DNA from: Streptomyces griseoviridis
GTDB taxonomy: Bacteria > Actinomycetota > Actinomycetes > Streptomycetales > Streptomycetaceae
Assembly (NCBI GenBank): GCA_014649155.1
Contig: BMSM01000002.1
Span: 62,001-126,000, forward strand
DNA length: 64,000 bases
Direction of reading: 5' to 3'
In this document: in pieces, positions 56,083 through 64,000 of the stretch
How the letters are laid out: every line of letters begins with the position of its first letter
Numbering within the stretch: position 1 is the first letter of the stretch
The notes under the pieces: model-generated
Database searches by the model: none
What the model was told of the DNA's origin: nothing
Seen by the model: the letters and a program-made list of their open reading frames with translations, nothing else
Made by a program: the position numbers and the translations under genes

Positions 56083-56949
56083 TCAGTCCAGTACCGGCGG
56101 GGTCGGCGTGGGCGTACGGCCGGCCAGAACGGTTTCGAGCCGCTGGGTGCCCTGCCGGACCGCCGCCTCGGTGGTGCTCGCCCCGGCGCCGTCCAGGCCG
56201 CCCTGGGTGACCGTGATCGCGTCGGTGCCGACCCGCACCACGGCCACCGACAGGGTGAGGGTGACCGGGTCGCCGTCGGCGGAGCCCCGTACCGTCACCG
56301 TGAGGCCCTGCCGGGCGTCGCCCACGCGCGGCAGGGACGTCTCCACCACCTCGACGGTGCGTTCCGCGCCGTCCTCGCCGGTCAGCGTGAACCGGTCACA
56401 GGTCTGGGGCAGCGACCGCAGCCGGCGCATCGAGCGGTCGAGGGCGGCCCGGTCGTAGGCGGCGACCTGGTACAGCAGCCGCGAGTCGCCCTCCTGGAAG
56501 CCGGTGAGCGCCGACGCTCCGGAGGGGCGGCCCAGCAGTGTCTCGTCGAAGAGCGAGTCGGCCAGGCGCCGGCAGTCGGCCGCGTCGGCCCTGCCCGTCA
56601 GGAACTGCGCCATGTCGACCTTGCCGACCAGCAGGCGGTCCCGCCAGGACCGGGCGGTCCGCTGCGACACCTGGTTCCAGGCGTCCTCGATGTCCGCCTC
56701 GGTGATCAGCGCGAGACGCGCGCCCGCCGCGGTGAGGCCGGGGGAGGCCGAGGGGCTCGCGGGCGAGGTGGTCGGCGCGGCCGCGGCCTGCCGGCCGGGA
56801 CCGACACCGCCGCGCGACGCGGACGGGGAACCGGTGTCCCCGCCGGTGCAGGCCGCGGTGGCGCACAGGGCCCCGGTCACCAGGGCCGCGGCGAGGAGAC
56901 GGGCCGGGCGGGCGGCCCGCGCCGGCCGGGGTGTGCGGGGGGTGGTCAC
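56083..56949 (-). CDS. Hypothetical lipoprotein
   Basis: A 288-residue exported protein with an arginine-rich N-terminus and a lipobox ending ATAAC at residue 34. An Ala/Pro/Ser/Thr linker spans about 40-75. A globular domain of about 200 residues follows, with LITEADIEDAWNQVSQRT near its start and two spaced cysteines (ADCRRLAD, PQTCDRFT). It resembles the surface lipoproteins with a sensor-like domain common in actinobacteria. Function unknown. The GTG at 56949 has AGGAGG seven bases upstream. Confidence 0.8.
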   Translation of the reverse strand: MTTPRTPRPARAARPARLLAAALVTGALCATAACTGGDTGSPSASRGGVGPGRQAAAAPTTSPASPSASPGLTAAGARLALITEADIEDAWNQVSQRTARSWRDRLLVGKVDMAQFLTGRADAADCRRLADSLFDETLLGRPSGASALTGFQEGDSRLLYQVAAYDRAALDRSMRRLRSLPQTCDRFTLTGEDGAERTVEVVETSLPRVGDARQGLTVTVRGSADGDPVTLTLSVAVVRVGTDAITVTQGGLDGAGASTTEAAVRQGTQRLETVLAGRTPTPTPPVLD

Positions 56950-57101
56950 CTGTGCCTCCTGAGGACGGGAATGACGGCCCGGCGCCTGCGCGCCCGGCGG
57001 TCCCTTCGTGCTCCCACCGCACCACCGCCCGGCCGTCACGACCAGCGCAGCGCGGTCGGACGGGTGAACGCGGCCGGCCGCGGCCCGGACCCGGTGACGC
57101 C

Positions 57102-57755
57102 TCACGGGACGTCGGCGGCCTCGGCGATGTCCGTCCGCAGCCGGGACATGACCTCGCTCATCTCGGCGGCTTCCGGAGAACCCGGTGCCGCGTCGCCGGC
57201 GCCCCGCAGCCATCCGGCCGTCGCCAGGGCGACCCGGGCCGCCTCGGGCGCCTCCTGGCGCCCGAGGAGTTCCTCGATCCGCTGCGCGACGTCGGCGAGC
57301 GTCTCCTCGGTGGTCTCCGGGGGCAGGACGTCCCGCAGCTCGGCCGGCGGTGCGCCGCGGTCGCGGAGGGCGCTGACCGCCTCGATCACGGGGGGACGCT
57401 CGGAGAAGTGGTCCAGATTGTCCATCAACGCGAAGAGCCGCGCGGTCAGCCGCGGCAGACCGGGGTGCCGGTCGAGCCACTCCAGCAGTTGCCGCCGCCC
57501 CCCGAGGTGCCGGCCGACCTCGCTCAGCCGCTCCTCGGCGCGCGGAGTCAGTGACCAGCTCAGCGGGAGGACCAGGGCGACCTCTTCCGCGAAGCGGGCC
57601 TCGGCCGGCCCGTCCAGCGTGCCCGCCGTGAACCCGCCGACCTTCTCCGCGTCCAGACCGAACGCGTCCGGACCGACGGGGTCCCCGGAACGCCGGCCGC
57701 CCGGCCGTCGGTGCAGCAACTCTCCGGCGATCCTGCCGAGCGGCTTGGCGTGCAT
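57102..57755 (-). CDS. Hypothetical soluble protein
   Basis: A 217-residue acidic, leucine-rich helical protein that I do not recognise, with no signal peptide or membrane segment. The C-terminal half (PPETTEETLADVAQRIEELL and following) looks like a helical bundle. GGAGG precedes the ATG at 57755. It lies upstream of the lipoprotein gene on the same strand with a 152-base gap. Codon use matches its neighbours. Confidence 0.65.
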   Translation of the reverse strand: MHAKPLGRIAGELLHRRPGGRRSGDPVGPDAFGLDAEKVGGFTAGTLDGPAEARFAEEVALVLPLSWSLTPRAEERLSEVGRHLGGRRQLLEWLDRHPGLPRLTARLFALMDNLDHFSERPPVIEAVSALRDRGAPPAELRDVLPPETTEETLADVAQRIEELLGRQEAPEAARVALATAGWLRGAGDAAPGSPEAAEMSEVMSRLRTDIAEAADVP

Positions 57756-57934
57756 GGGTCCTCCAGCGGGACGCGACGTGAGTTCTTCGCGGTCGGCGCG
57801 CCGGGCCCGGGCCCACCGGCCGGGCGCGCGCGTTCCGCGCGGTCACCGACGACGCAGCCCCACTGTGCCGCTGCCCGCACGCGGGCGCATGCCGGGCCGG
57901 GCAGGCGGGCGAACCGTCCCGCGCCGTCCCGCGG

Positions 57935-59881
57935 TCAGCCGCCCGGCGCGGCCGGGGAGGTCAGGGCGTCGCCCCGCAGCGCCCGCCCCAGCGCCTCCAG
58001 CCTGTCGTACAGCTCCGGGTGGCGGACGGCCAGCGCCGCGGGCGGGCGGGCGGTGACCGACCGCAGGGGCGGGGAGCCGGGCAGACCCTGCCGGGCAGCG
58101 TCCGCCAGGTGCCGCAGGTACGCGCCGGCCAGCGCGCCGCCGCCCGGGTCCGGTCGTGCCGGCCCGGTGCCGGGCGGCCGCGGCGGGAGCAGGCGGCGCA
58201 CCGTCAGTAACGTCGGCCACAGCCGGTCCGCCGTACCGGTCGGCCGGATCTCCTCGGCGGGCACCGACGCGTACATGTCCCACAGAACCGCCGCGCGCTG
58301 CCACGCGAGCCCCTCCGCGCGGGCGTCGGCACCCCCGCCGCGCAGCCGCTCGCACACGGCCGCCCCGGCCGCCGCCACGGCCTCCGAGACGGCCGCTGAC
58401 ACCGCGCGGGCCGGCACCCCGGGCACCGACACGGCGGCGGCCAGCCCGACGGTGAGTCCCAGGGCGAGGTCCAGCATGCGGTAGAGGGCCAGTTCCTCCA
58501 GACTGCGGCCCGGCGGCAGGACGGCCCCGACCAGCAGCAGCGCCACCGGGGTGTTCAGCAGCATGCGCGTGAAGAGGGCACCGGCCGGAACGGCCCGGGA
58601 GACCGCGTGCACCACGGTGGCCGTGGCCACCGTCGCCCACAGCCCCGGTTCGTGGAGGTGGCACGCGACGGCGGTGACACCGGCACCGGCCACCGTGCCG
58701 GTCAGCCGGGCCGCGGCCCGCCGGGGCGGCCGCCGGTCGGCGCCCTGCAGCGCGGCGGCCGCGCCCACCGCCACCCAGGCCGGGTGCAGGACCGGCAGGA
58801 CGGTCCCCAGCGCGGTGCCGGCCGCCACGGCGAGCCCCACCCGCAGCGCGACGGCCGGGGCGGGCGACGAGAGCGACAGCAGCCGGCGCAGCTCGGTGCC
58901 CGGACCGGTGCGCGGCGGCAGGGGCCTGGGCCACAGGTCCCGCGCGGCGCGCAGCAGCCCCGGGGAGAGCGCGCAGACGTCCTCCGGGCGGGGCGGCGGG
59001 GCGTACCCGCTCTCCCGCGCATCGGGCCGGCGCACCGGGTCCCGGCCGGACCGCACCGCGGCAGCCGCCTCGCGCAGGGCGGCGGGCCAGGCCGCGGGGA
59101 CCGGCCGGTCCGGCCGCTGTGCCGCCTCCGACACGGCGTCCAGCACGGTCTCCGACCGCAGCGCCAGGGCGTAGAGCGTGAGCAGCCGGGGCGGGGGAGG
59201 GCCCGCGGCACGCCCCCTGGCGTCCGCGACGGACGACCACGCGGCGTGCACCGCCCCGTAGGCCCGGCGCTGGGCGGCCGCCGTCCGGTCAGGCGCGCCG
59301 CCGTTCCCGGCCGTCGACCGCGCGAAGTCGGCGACGGCGCGCAGCGCGGTCGCCACCGCCCTTTCCTCGGGGGCGTGGGGCGCGACGAGCCGCCCCGACA
59401 TGGCGGTGGCCCAGGAGAGGGCCGCGCCGAACAGCAGGAAACCGGTTCGCGAGGCCGTGTCCGCGAGGCCGGCCGGCGGCAGGAACGCGGTCAGCGCCGC
59501 CACCAGCACGACGAAATAACTTCCCGGACCGCTCAGGTGCAGCGTGCGGACGAACAGCGTGGCGACGGCGGCGAACACCGACAGGACTCCGGCCATCGCC
59601 CACACCGTGCCGGCGGCGAGCGAACCCGCCAGGAAAGCCGCGGCGAACCCGGCGGACAGCACCGCGAGCAGCGGGCCCCGGCGCGGGTAGGGGTCGCGGG
59701 CGCCGTAGGCGTCGATGTAGCAGCCCATGGCGGCGAAGATGCCGTTGTGGACGCCGGCCCAGGCCGTGACCAGCCCGAAGGACGTCCCGTAGGCGACCAG
59801 GGCCTTGGCCCCGCGGGCGCGGTCCAGCCGGGAGACCGCCTCGCGCCACCGGCGCCGGGCGTGGGTGACGGCGGTCGTCAC
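57935..59881 (-). CDS. FUSC-family membrane protein
   Basis: A 648-residue membrane protein of the FUSC (fusaric acid resistance/aromatic acid exporter) family. Two blocks of hydrophobic helices (about residues 20-165 and 340-470) are separated by a soluble region, with a second soluble part at the C-terminus. The second block contains the family-like [19 protein letters not shown]. Substrate unknown. The GTG start overlaps the FluC stop (GTGA), so it is coupled to the two fluoride channel genes as the third member of their operon. Confidence 0.85.
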   Translation of the reverse strand: MTTAVTHARRRWREAVSRLDRARGAKALVAYGTSFGLVTAWAGVHNGIFAAMGCYIDAYGARDPYPRRGPLLAVLSAGFAAAFLAGSLAAGTVWAMAGVLSVFAAVATLFVRTLHLSGPGSYFVVLVAALTAFLPPAGLADTASRTGFLLFGAALSWATAMSGRLVAPHAPEERAVATALRAVADFARSTAGNGGAPDRTAAAQRRAYGAVHAAWSSVADARGRAAGPPPPRLLTLYALALRSETVLDAVSEAAQRPDRPVPAAWPAALREAAAAVRSGRDPVRRPDARESGYAPPPRPEDVCALSPGLLRAARDLWPRPLPPRTGPGTELRRLLSLSSPAPAVALRVGLAVAAGTALGTVLPVLHPAWVAVGAAAALQGADRRPPRRAAARLTGTVAGAGVTAVACHLHEPGLWATVATATVVHAVSRAVPAGALFTRMLLNTPVALLLVGAVLPPGRSLEELALYRMLDLALGLTVGLAAAVSVPGVPARAVSAAVSEAVAAAGAAVCERLRGGGADARAEGLAWQRAAVLWDMYASVPAEEIRPTGTADRLWPTLLTVRRLLPPRPPGTGPARPDPGGGALAGAYLRHLADAARQGLPGSPPLRSVTARPPAALAVRHPELYDRLEALGRALRGDALTSPAAPGG

Positions 59882-60252
59882 CACAGGGCGGCGGCGACGG
59901 CCGAGCCCGCGAACGACAGGGCCAGGCCGACGGCGACCGTCACCAGCAGGTACCCGGCGGCCGCGGCGGTGCGCCGGCCGCCGGCGGTGGCCAGCACCTC
60001 GTGGGAGAACGTCGACCAGGTGGACAGGGCACCGCAGAAACCCGTCGCCAGCAGCGCTTGCCCCGGGGCACCCAGCGCGTCGTCCCCACCCGCCTCGGTC
60101 AAGAACCCGAGCACGAGACACGCGGCCATGTTGGCGAGGAAGGTCCCCCAGTGGAAGGGGCGGCTCTGGTGCGGGCCCGCCGCCAGCCCGATGGAATAGC
60201 GGGCGACCGCGCCGCAGGCTCCGCCCGCCAGGACCAGCAGCACGGTGTTCAC
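59878..60252 (-). CDS. crcB: Fluoride channel FluC/CrcB, subunit 2
   Basis: A 124-residue four-helix channel protein. Family hallmarks are [13 protein letters not shown] near residues 10-22, the pore asparagine in [14 protein letters not shown] near 36-50 and [16 protein letters not shown] near 70-85. Fluc channels are dual-topology dimers that expel fluoride. Two adjacent subunits, as here, usually form a heterodimer. Coupled to both neighbours by GTGA overlaps. Confidence 0.93.
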   Translation of the reverse strand: MNTVLLVLAGGACGAVARYSIGLAAGPHQSRPFHWGTFLANMAACLVLGFLTEAGGDDALGAPGQALLATGFCGALSTWSTFSHEVLATAGGRRTAAAAGYLLVTVAVGLALSFAGSAVAAALW

Positions 60253-60761
60253 GGGGCGACGCTCCCGGCCCCGTCACCGGTGCCGCGAGGCCCGGTCAGG
60301 ACGGCGCGCGCCAGGGCCGCGCCGAGGGCGACGCCGGTCAGGGCCCCGGCCACGGTCGACACCAGACAGCCCGCCGCGGCACCCGGCTGGCCGTTCTCGA
60401 ACAGGCGCCGCACATCGTCCGTGTACGACGAGAACGTCGTGAAACCGCCCAGCACACCCGTGCCCAGCAAGGGGTTCAGCAGCGCGGGGGCCCTGGTGAA
60501 CCGCTCCTTGAGCGCCACCGTCAGCACGCCCATGAGGAAGCAGCCGACGGTGTTGATCAACAGGGTGGTCCAGGGGAAGGCCGCCTCGCCCGTACGCCAC
60601 ACCAGCCGCGCGTCGCTGCCATTGGGCCACGCGGCGGACACCCCGAGGCGCAGGGCGGCCCCCGCCGCACCGCCGACGGCCACCGCGGCGACCACCGGCC
60701 AGGTCCGGCCGTTCGCCTGATCCGGGTGCGACTGGAGATGAAAGTCACCAAAACGTCCCAT
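60249..60761 (-). CDS. crcB: Fluoride channel FluC/CrcB, subunit 1
   Basis: A 170-residue FluC subunit with an N-terminal extension of about 20 residues. The hallmarks are [13 protein letters not shown] near 30-42, [12 protein letters not shown] near 66-77 and [15 protein letters not shown] near 100-114. It is the first gene of the crcB-crcB-FUSC unit. The start faces the urea transporter across about 100 bases, and no convincing fluoride riboswitch is seen there. Confidence 0.9.
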   Translation of the reverse strand: MGRFGDFHLQSHPDQANGRTWPVVAAVAVGGAAGAALRLGVSAAWPNGSDARLVWRTGEAAFPWTTLLINTVGCFLMGVLTVALKERFTRAPALLNPLLGTGVLGGFTTFSSYTDDVRRLFENGQPGAAAGCLVSTVAGALTGVALGAALARAVLTGPRGTGDGAGSVAP

Positions 60762-60864
60762 ATGTTCACCCTAGGTGGTCGGCGCAGAGCCGGTCGTAGG
60801 CGGCGGACGGACGGAGGGACATCAGCCCGATCGGCGCAGCGGCACCGTGTTCCGGAGGACGGTT

Positions 60865-61839
60865 GTGACGACAAGCAGGACGCCCGCCGGCGCACCCGCG
60901 GGAGCGGGGAGCGCATGGCGGGGAACGGCGCTCGGCGCACTGCGCGGCGTGGGCCAGGTCGACTTCCAGTCGAGTCTGCGGGCCTCCGCGGTCATCGCGG
61001 TCGCCCTGTGGGTGGAGAGCTGGGAGACGGGCCTCTTCGCCGTCATCGGGGCCGTCGTGTCGACGCTCACGGCCCGCCTGCTCGCCGTCCCGCGCGACAC
61101 GCTGGACCAGGGACTGATGACCTACTGCGGCGTGCTCGGCGGCATCGCCATGCTCGTGTACCTCGGACACCACCCCTCGACCTATGTCATGGCCGTGTGC
61201 GCCGCCGTCATGTGCACCCTGGTCACCGCCGCGCTCGGTCACCTGCTCGGCCCCTTCGGGCTCAAGGCGTTCACCGGGCCCTTCTGCCTCGTGTCGCTGG
61301 TCATGGTCCTGGGCGCCCCGTCCTTCGACCGTGTCTGGCACGGGACCCCGAGGACTGCGGTGACTCCGGCCGCCTCCTCCTCGCCCGACGTCGGCTGGAC
61401 GGACCTGTGGCAGGGCTTCTTCACCAACATCGGGCAGATCTTCTTCGCCGGTACCTGGTACGTCGGCCTGATCATGCTGGCCGGACTGTTCCTGGCGGGC
61501 TGGAAGGTGGGCCTGTTCGCCGCGGTGGGCAGCGTCACCGGGCTCCTCGTCGCCTGGGCCCTGGGCGCGCCCGCCGCGCTGATCGGCGAGGGCATCTACG
61601 GCTACAACGCCGTGCTGACCGCCCTCGCCTTCGGTGTCGTCCTGCTGCGTGCCACCGCCTGGAATCACGCCTACGCCGTGCTGGCCGCCGCGGCGAGCAC
61701 CGGTCTGACCGCCTCGCTCTCCGTGCTCTTCGACGCGTTCGGCAGCCACACCTTCACCTGGCCGTTCAACATCACCACCTGGGCGCTGCTGGCGGCCGTA
61801 CCGCTCCTGCCGCGCATCACCCGCGCGGAGGACGGCTGA
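60865..61839 (+). CDS. Urea transporter (UT family)
   Basis: A 324-residue membrane protein of the SLC14-like urea channel family. Ten or so hydrophobic segments are arranged as two homologous halves, each with the family's [13 protein letters not shown] or [20 protein letters not shown] region and a [13 protein letters not shown] or [14 protein letters not shown] turn. It lets urea into the cell. The GTG at 60865 has GGAGG six bases upstream. It is the first gene of the urease operon, 53 bases before ureA. Confidence 0.88.
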   Translation: MTTSRTPAGAPAGAGSAWRGTALGALRGVGQVDFQSSLRASAVIAVALWVESWETGLFAVIGAVVSTLTARLLAVPRDTLDQGLMTYCGVLGGIAMLVYLGHHPSTYVMAVCAAVMCTLVTAALGHLLGPFGLKAFTGPFCLVSLVMVLGAPSFDRVWHGTPRTAVTPAASSSPDVGWTDLWQGFFTNIGQIFFAGTWYVGLIMLAGLFLAGWKVGLFAAVGSVTGLLVAWALGAPAALIGEGIYGYNAVLTALAFGVVLLRATAWNHAYAVLAAAASTGLTASLSVLFDAFGSHTFTWPFNITTWALLAAVPLLPRITRAEDG

Positions 61840-61892
61840 GCCGCCGGCCGCCCAGCACCGCGCGGGCAACCGCTACCGAGGAAGGCATCCCG

Positions 61893-62198
61893 ATGAACCT
61901 GGCCCCCCGCGAGATCGACAAGCTGCTCGTGTACGTCGTGGCCGACCTGGCCCGCAAGCGGCACGACCGCGGTCTCAAGCTCAACTACAGCGAGGCGGTG
62001 GCGCTCATCACCGAGGCCATCCTCGAGGCCGCCCGCGACGGCAGAAGCGTCGCCGACTGCATGGAGCTCGGGCGACAGGTCCTCACCGAGGACGACACGA
62101 TGCCGGGAGTCCGCGAGATGCTGCCGCTCCTCCAGGTGGAGGCGACCTTCGACGACGGCAACAAGCTCGTCTCCTGCCACGACCCGGTCGGGGGCTGA
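61893..62198 (+). CDS. ureA: Urease gamma subunit
   Basis: A 101-residue UreA, the standard length. Typical sequence: [50 protein letters not shown]. With UreB and UreC it forms the nickel urease that splits urea to ammonia and carbamate. Four bases separate it from the next gene. Confidence 0.97.
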   Translation: MNLAPREIDKLLVYVVADLARKRHDRGLKLNYSEAVALITEAILEAARDGRSVADCMELGRQVLTEDDTMPGVREMLPLLQVEATFDDGNKLVSCHDPVGG

Positions 62199-62202
62199 CC
62201 CC

Positions 62203-63243
62203 GTGCACGGCGAAGTGGTCGTCGTCGGCGGACACGAGAGCGACGGCGGGCGGGCCCTGCGGCCCCTGCTGGGCTCGCGGGCCACGGCGGTCGCCGGGGG
62301 ACGCGACCTGTACCGCCGCGTCGCCGCCCTGCGCGAGCGGGGCGCGCCGGTGTGCGTCGTGCCGATGACCCTGGGACGCGACCCCGCGCTCACGGCGGAC
62401 GCGGCGCGCACGCTGCGCGCGCTGCCCGCCACGGCGCGCGCCCACGTGGTCCTGGCCGAACCGTTCGGCACCGCCGAGCATCTCGTCGGCTGGCTGCGTG
62501 CGGCCGCCGGCAAGGTGCCCGCCGACCAGGCGCTGCTGATCACCGCCCCCGTCGGCGACCCCTTCACCGACGCGGACCTCTTCCGCACGGCCCGTCTCGT
62601 CCGGCAGTACGGACGGCACCGGACGGTCGAGGTGGCCCTGACGGGCGGGGACCCCGACCCGGCCGAGGGGGTCCGCCGCTGCCGGGCGCTCGGGGCGCCG
62701 CACGTCACGCTGCTCCCGGCCGCCTGGGTCACGCCGCCCGTGCCCGACCCGGAGCACTGCTCACCGGGCGGACCGCTGCTCACGGCGTCCGGTGTGGCGG
62801 GCGTGCTCGACGCGCGCGTGCGCCAGGCGTGGCAGCGCCGGGAACGCCAGGGGGACGACGGCCTGGTCCGCGGTCTCGCCGCCGACCGGGCCCACGGTCA
62901 CGCCCATAGCCACGGCCCCGGCGAGGGTCACGACCACGGTCACGGCCCCGCTGAGGGTCACGCCCACGGTCACGGCCCCGCTGAGGGTCACGCCCACAGT
63001 CACGGCCCCGGTGAGGGCCAGGCCCACGGTCACGCCCATAGCCACGGCCCCGGTGAGGGCCAGGCCCACGGTCACGCCCATAGCCACGGCCCCGGCGAGG
63101 GTCACGACCACAGTCACGGCCCCGCTGAGGGTCACGCCCACAGTCACCGCCCCGGCGAGGACCACGCCCGCCCGCAGCCGGCGGCCCACGGCCACGCCTC
63201 CGAGCACGACCACGCCCTCATGCGAAGCAGGAGCACACGATGA
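62203..63243 (+). CDS. CbiX-like protein with histidine-rich repeat tail
   Basis: A 346-residue protein inserted between ureA and ureB. Residues 1-210 look like the two-lobe sirohydrochlorin chelatase (CbiX/SirB) fold: VVVVGGHES at the start, VCVVPMTLGRDPALTADA near 60, a second lobe from LLITAPVGDPFTDAD near 113 and VTLLPAAWVTPP near 168. The first-lobe histidine (GGHES) is present. The second histidine expected after VPMTLG is absent. Residues 231-320 are eight histidine-rich repeats of HAHSHGPGEG type with 27 histidines; a short tail adds five more. It is coupled to ureB (ATGA), so a nickel chaperone or store for urease is likely. Confidence 0.8.
   Translation: MHGEVVVVGGHESDGGRALRPLLGSRATAVAGGRDLYRRVAALRERGAPVCVVPMTLGRDPALTADAARTLRALPATARAHVVLAEPFGTAEHLVGWLRAAAGKVPADQALLITAPVGDPFTDADLFRTARLVRQYGRHRTVEVALTGGDPDPAEGVRRCRALGAPHVTLLPAAWVTPPVPDPEHCSPGGPLLTASGVAGVLDARVRQAWQRRERQGDDGLVRGLAADRAHGHAHSHGPGEGHDHGHGPAEGHAHGHGPAEGHAHSHGPGEGQAHGHAHSHGPGEGQAHGHAHSHGPGEGHDHSHGPAEGHAHSHRPGEDHARPQPAAHGHASEHDHALMRSRSTR
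62893..63162 (+). repeat. Tandem 30/42-bp repeats encoding the histidine tail
   Basis: Eight in-frame units encode H-x-H-x-H-G-P-x-E-G. Five units are 30 bp plain copies, one is a 30 bp variant reading HRPGED, and the first is 36 bp. Two of the eight, in the middle, are 42 bp and carry an extra QAHG. The two 42-bp units are nearly identical, which points to recent duplication. All unit lengths are multiples of three. Confidence 0.9.
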
Positions 63244-63710
63244 CACTCCCCCCGCGATACCAGTACGGAGACGGCGACATCGAGATCAACGCCGGCCGGC
63301 GGACGGTCGAGGTGACGGTCCGCAACACCGGCGACCGGGCGATCCAGGTCGGCTCCCACTACCACTTCTTCGAGGCGAACTCCGCCCTGGACTTCGACCG
63401 CAACGTGACCCTGGGAATGCACCTCAACATCCCGGCGGGCCTCTCCGTGCGCTTCGAGCCGGGAGGCACGCACGAGGTCGAGCTGTGCGCGTACGCCGGC
63501 ACCGGCCGTCTCACCGGCTTCAGCGGTCTGCTCAACGGCAGCATCAAGTCCCACCCGGCGCGCGTCGAGGCGGTCAGCCGCGCGCTGGAGCGAGGTTTCC
63601 ACGGCGCCGGACCCGAGGACGGCGCGGACCCGGACGCCGGCTCCTCCTCCGGCGGCCGGCGGCGAAGCGAGGCCGACGGCAAGAAGTCCAAGAAGAGGGG
63701 ATCCCACTGA
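63240..63710 (+). CDS. ureB: Urease beta subunit
   Basis: A 156-residue UreB. The core ([61 protein letters not shown]) covers about residues 15-110. The C-terminus has a longer than usual, charged, lysine-rich tail ending KKSKKRGSH. The ATG overlaps the CbiX-like stop. One base separates it from ureC. Confidence 0.96.
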   Translation: MTLPPRYQYGDGDIEINAGRRTVEVTVRNTGDRAIQVGSHYHFFEANSALDFDRNVTLGMHLNIPAGLSVRFEPGGTHEVELCAYAGTGRLTGFSGLLNGSIKSHPARVEAVSRALERGFHGAGPEDGADPDAGSSSGGRRRSEADGKKSKKRGSH

Positions 63711-63711
63711 C

Positions 63712-64000
63712 ATGCCGGTCCTTACCCGCAAGCAGTACGCCGACCTGTTCGGCCCCACGGTCGGCGACCGCATCCGCCTCGCCGACACCAACCTGGTCAT
63801 CGAGGTCGAGAAGGACTACCGCGAGGGCTCCTACGGCGACGAGGTGGTCTACGGCGGAGGCAAGACCATGCGGGACGGCATGGCCTCGGACCCGCAGGCC
63901 ACCGCCGCCCAGGGCGCCCTGGACCTGGTGATCACCAACGTCGTCGTGCTGGACCCGGTGCTCGGCGTGGTCAAGTGCGACATCGGCGTCAAGGACGGGT
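63712..64000 (+). CDS. ureC: Urease alpha subunit, 5' part (cut by window end)
   Basis: The first 96 codons of UreC, open to the end of the window. The sequence ([25 protein letters not shown], then [17 protein letters not shown]) is the standard N-terminus of the catalytic subunit. The nickel ligands and the carbamylated lysine lie beyond the window. Accessory genes ureEFGD, if present, would follow. Confidence 0.96.
   Translation, partial: MPVLTRKQYADLFGPTVGDRIRLADTNLVIEVEKDYREGSYGDEVVYGGGKTMRDGMASDPQATAAQGALDLVITNVVVLDPVLGVVKCDIGVKDG

Noticed and set aside
60762..60864. Possible fluoride riboswitch before crcB
   Set aside because: On the minus strand a GCTGATG-type segment resembles the 3' part of the crcB motif, but the matching 5' GGCGATG segment and pairing are not found.
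62893..63162. Possible CRISPR array
   Set aside because: The repeats are contiguous, in frame and encode His-rich protein; there are no unique spacers.

Overview
The window is chromosomal DNA from a Streptomyces. GC content is very high, third codon positions are almost all G or C, and GTG and TTG starts are common. Genes are often coupled by ATGA or GTGA overlaps. The families are typical of the genus: an ECF sigma/zinc anti-sigma pair, a SpoIIE-type phosphatase with an HATPase domain, a class F sortase, a DUF574 methyltransferase, a BTAD regulator and ergothioneine genes. From memory, the block from the DUF574 methyltransferase through the PAS-GGDEF-EAL gene, the second succinate dehydrogenase and egtABCD resembles the SCO0910-SCO0930 arm region of S. 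coelicolor; no search was run. No CRISPR array, integrase, transposase or prophage was seen. No rRNA or tRNA gene was recognised, but tRNAs were not searched exhaustively.

Layout. 0-6.4 kb: a GH38 alpha-mannosidase, then a coupled L-fucose oxidation operon (L-fuconate dehydratase, SDR, aldo/keto reductase). 6.4-11 kb: a lipase maturation factor-like membrane protein, a PAS-GAF-PP2C-HATPase regulator and an Fpg/Nei glycosylase. 11-17.3 kb: a frameshifted zinc anti-sigma factor, its ECF sigma factor, a CapA-like protein lacking metal ligands, a stress protein, a polysaccharide deacetylase, a class F sortase and a small anchored secreted protein. 17.3-23.9 kb: further surface proteins, a frameshifted two-domain lipoprotein, and a methyltransferase coupled to a c-di-GMP enzyme. 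24-30.2 kb: a LysR regulator divergent from sdhCAB, then an acyltransferase pair that looks like ornithine-lipid synthesis. 30.3-37.1 kb: a PRC-barrel protein, a UvrA2-like ATPase, a flavin oxidoreductase, a cysteine-less L32 beside a Zur-like box, a HAD phosphatase, a dodecin and an orphan sugar-binding lipoprotein. 37.1-41.5 kb: egtABCD. 41.7-49 kb: a PARG-like protein, a PemK-like protein, metabolic enzymes, a BTAD regulator and a CBS protein. 49-55.2 kb: a decayed FAD oxidoreductase behind a pyruvyltransferase, TerC, an XRE regulator, an esterase and an FMN reductase. 55.3-60.8 kb: a TetR regulator, a lipoprotein, a hypothetical protein, a FUSC transporter and two fluoride channel subunits. 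60.9-64 kb: a urea transporter and the start of a urease operon, running off the window inside ureC.

The most unusual part is the right end. A CbiX-like chelatase-fold protein with a tail of eight histidine-rich repeats lies between ureA and ureB and is coupled to ureB, so it probably handles nickel for this urease. The operon is divergent from a FluC pair, and fluoride inhibits urease. A second theme is decay. The anti-sigma factor and the two-domain lipoprotein each appear to lack a single base. The FAD oxidoreductase has three frame changes and an internal deletion. The CapA homologue is intact but has lost its conserved histidines.
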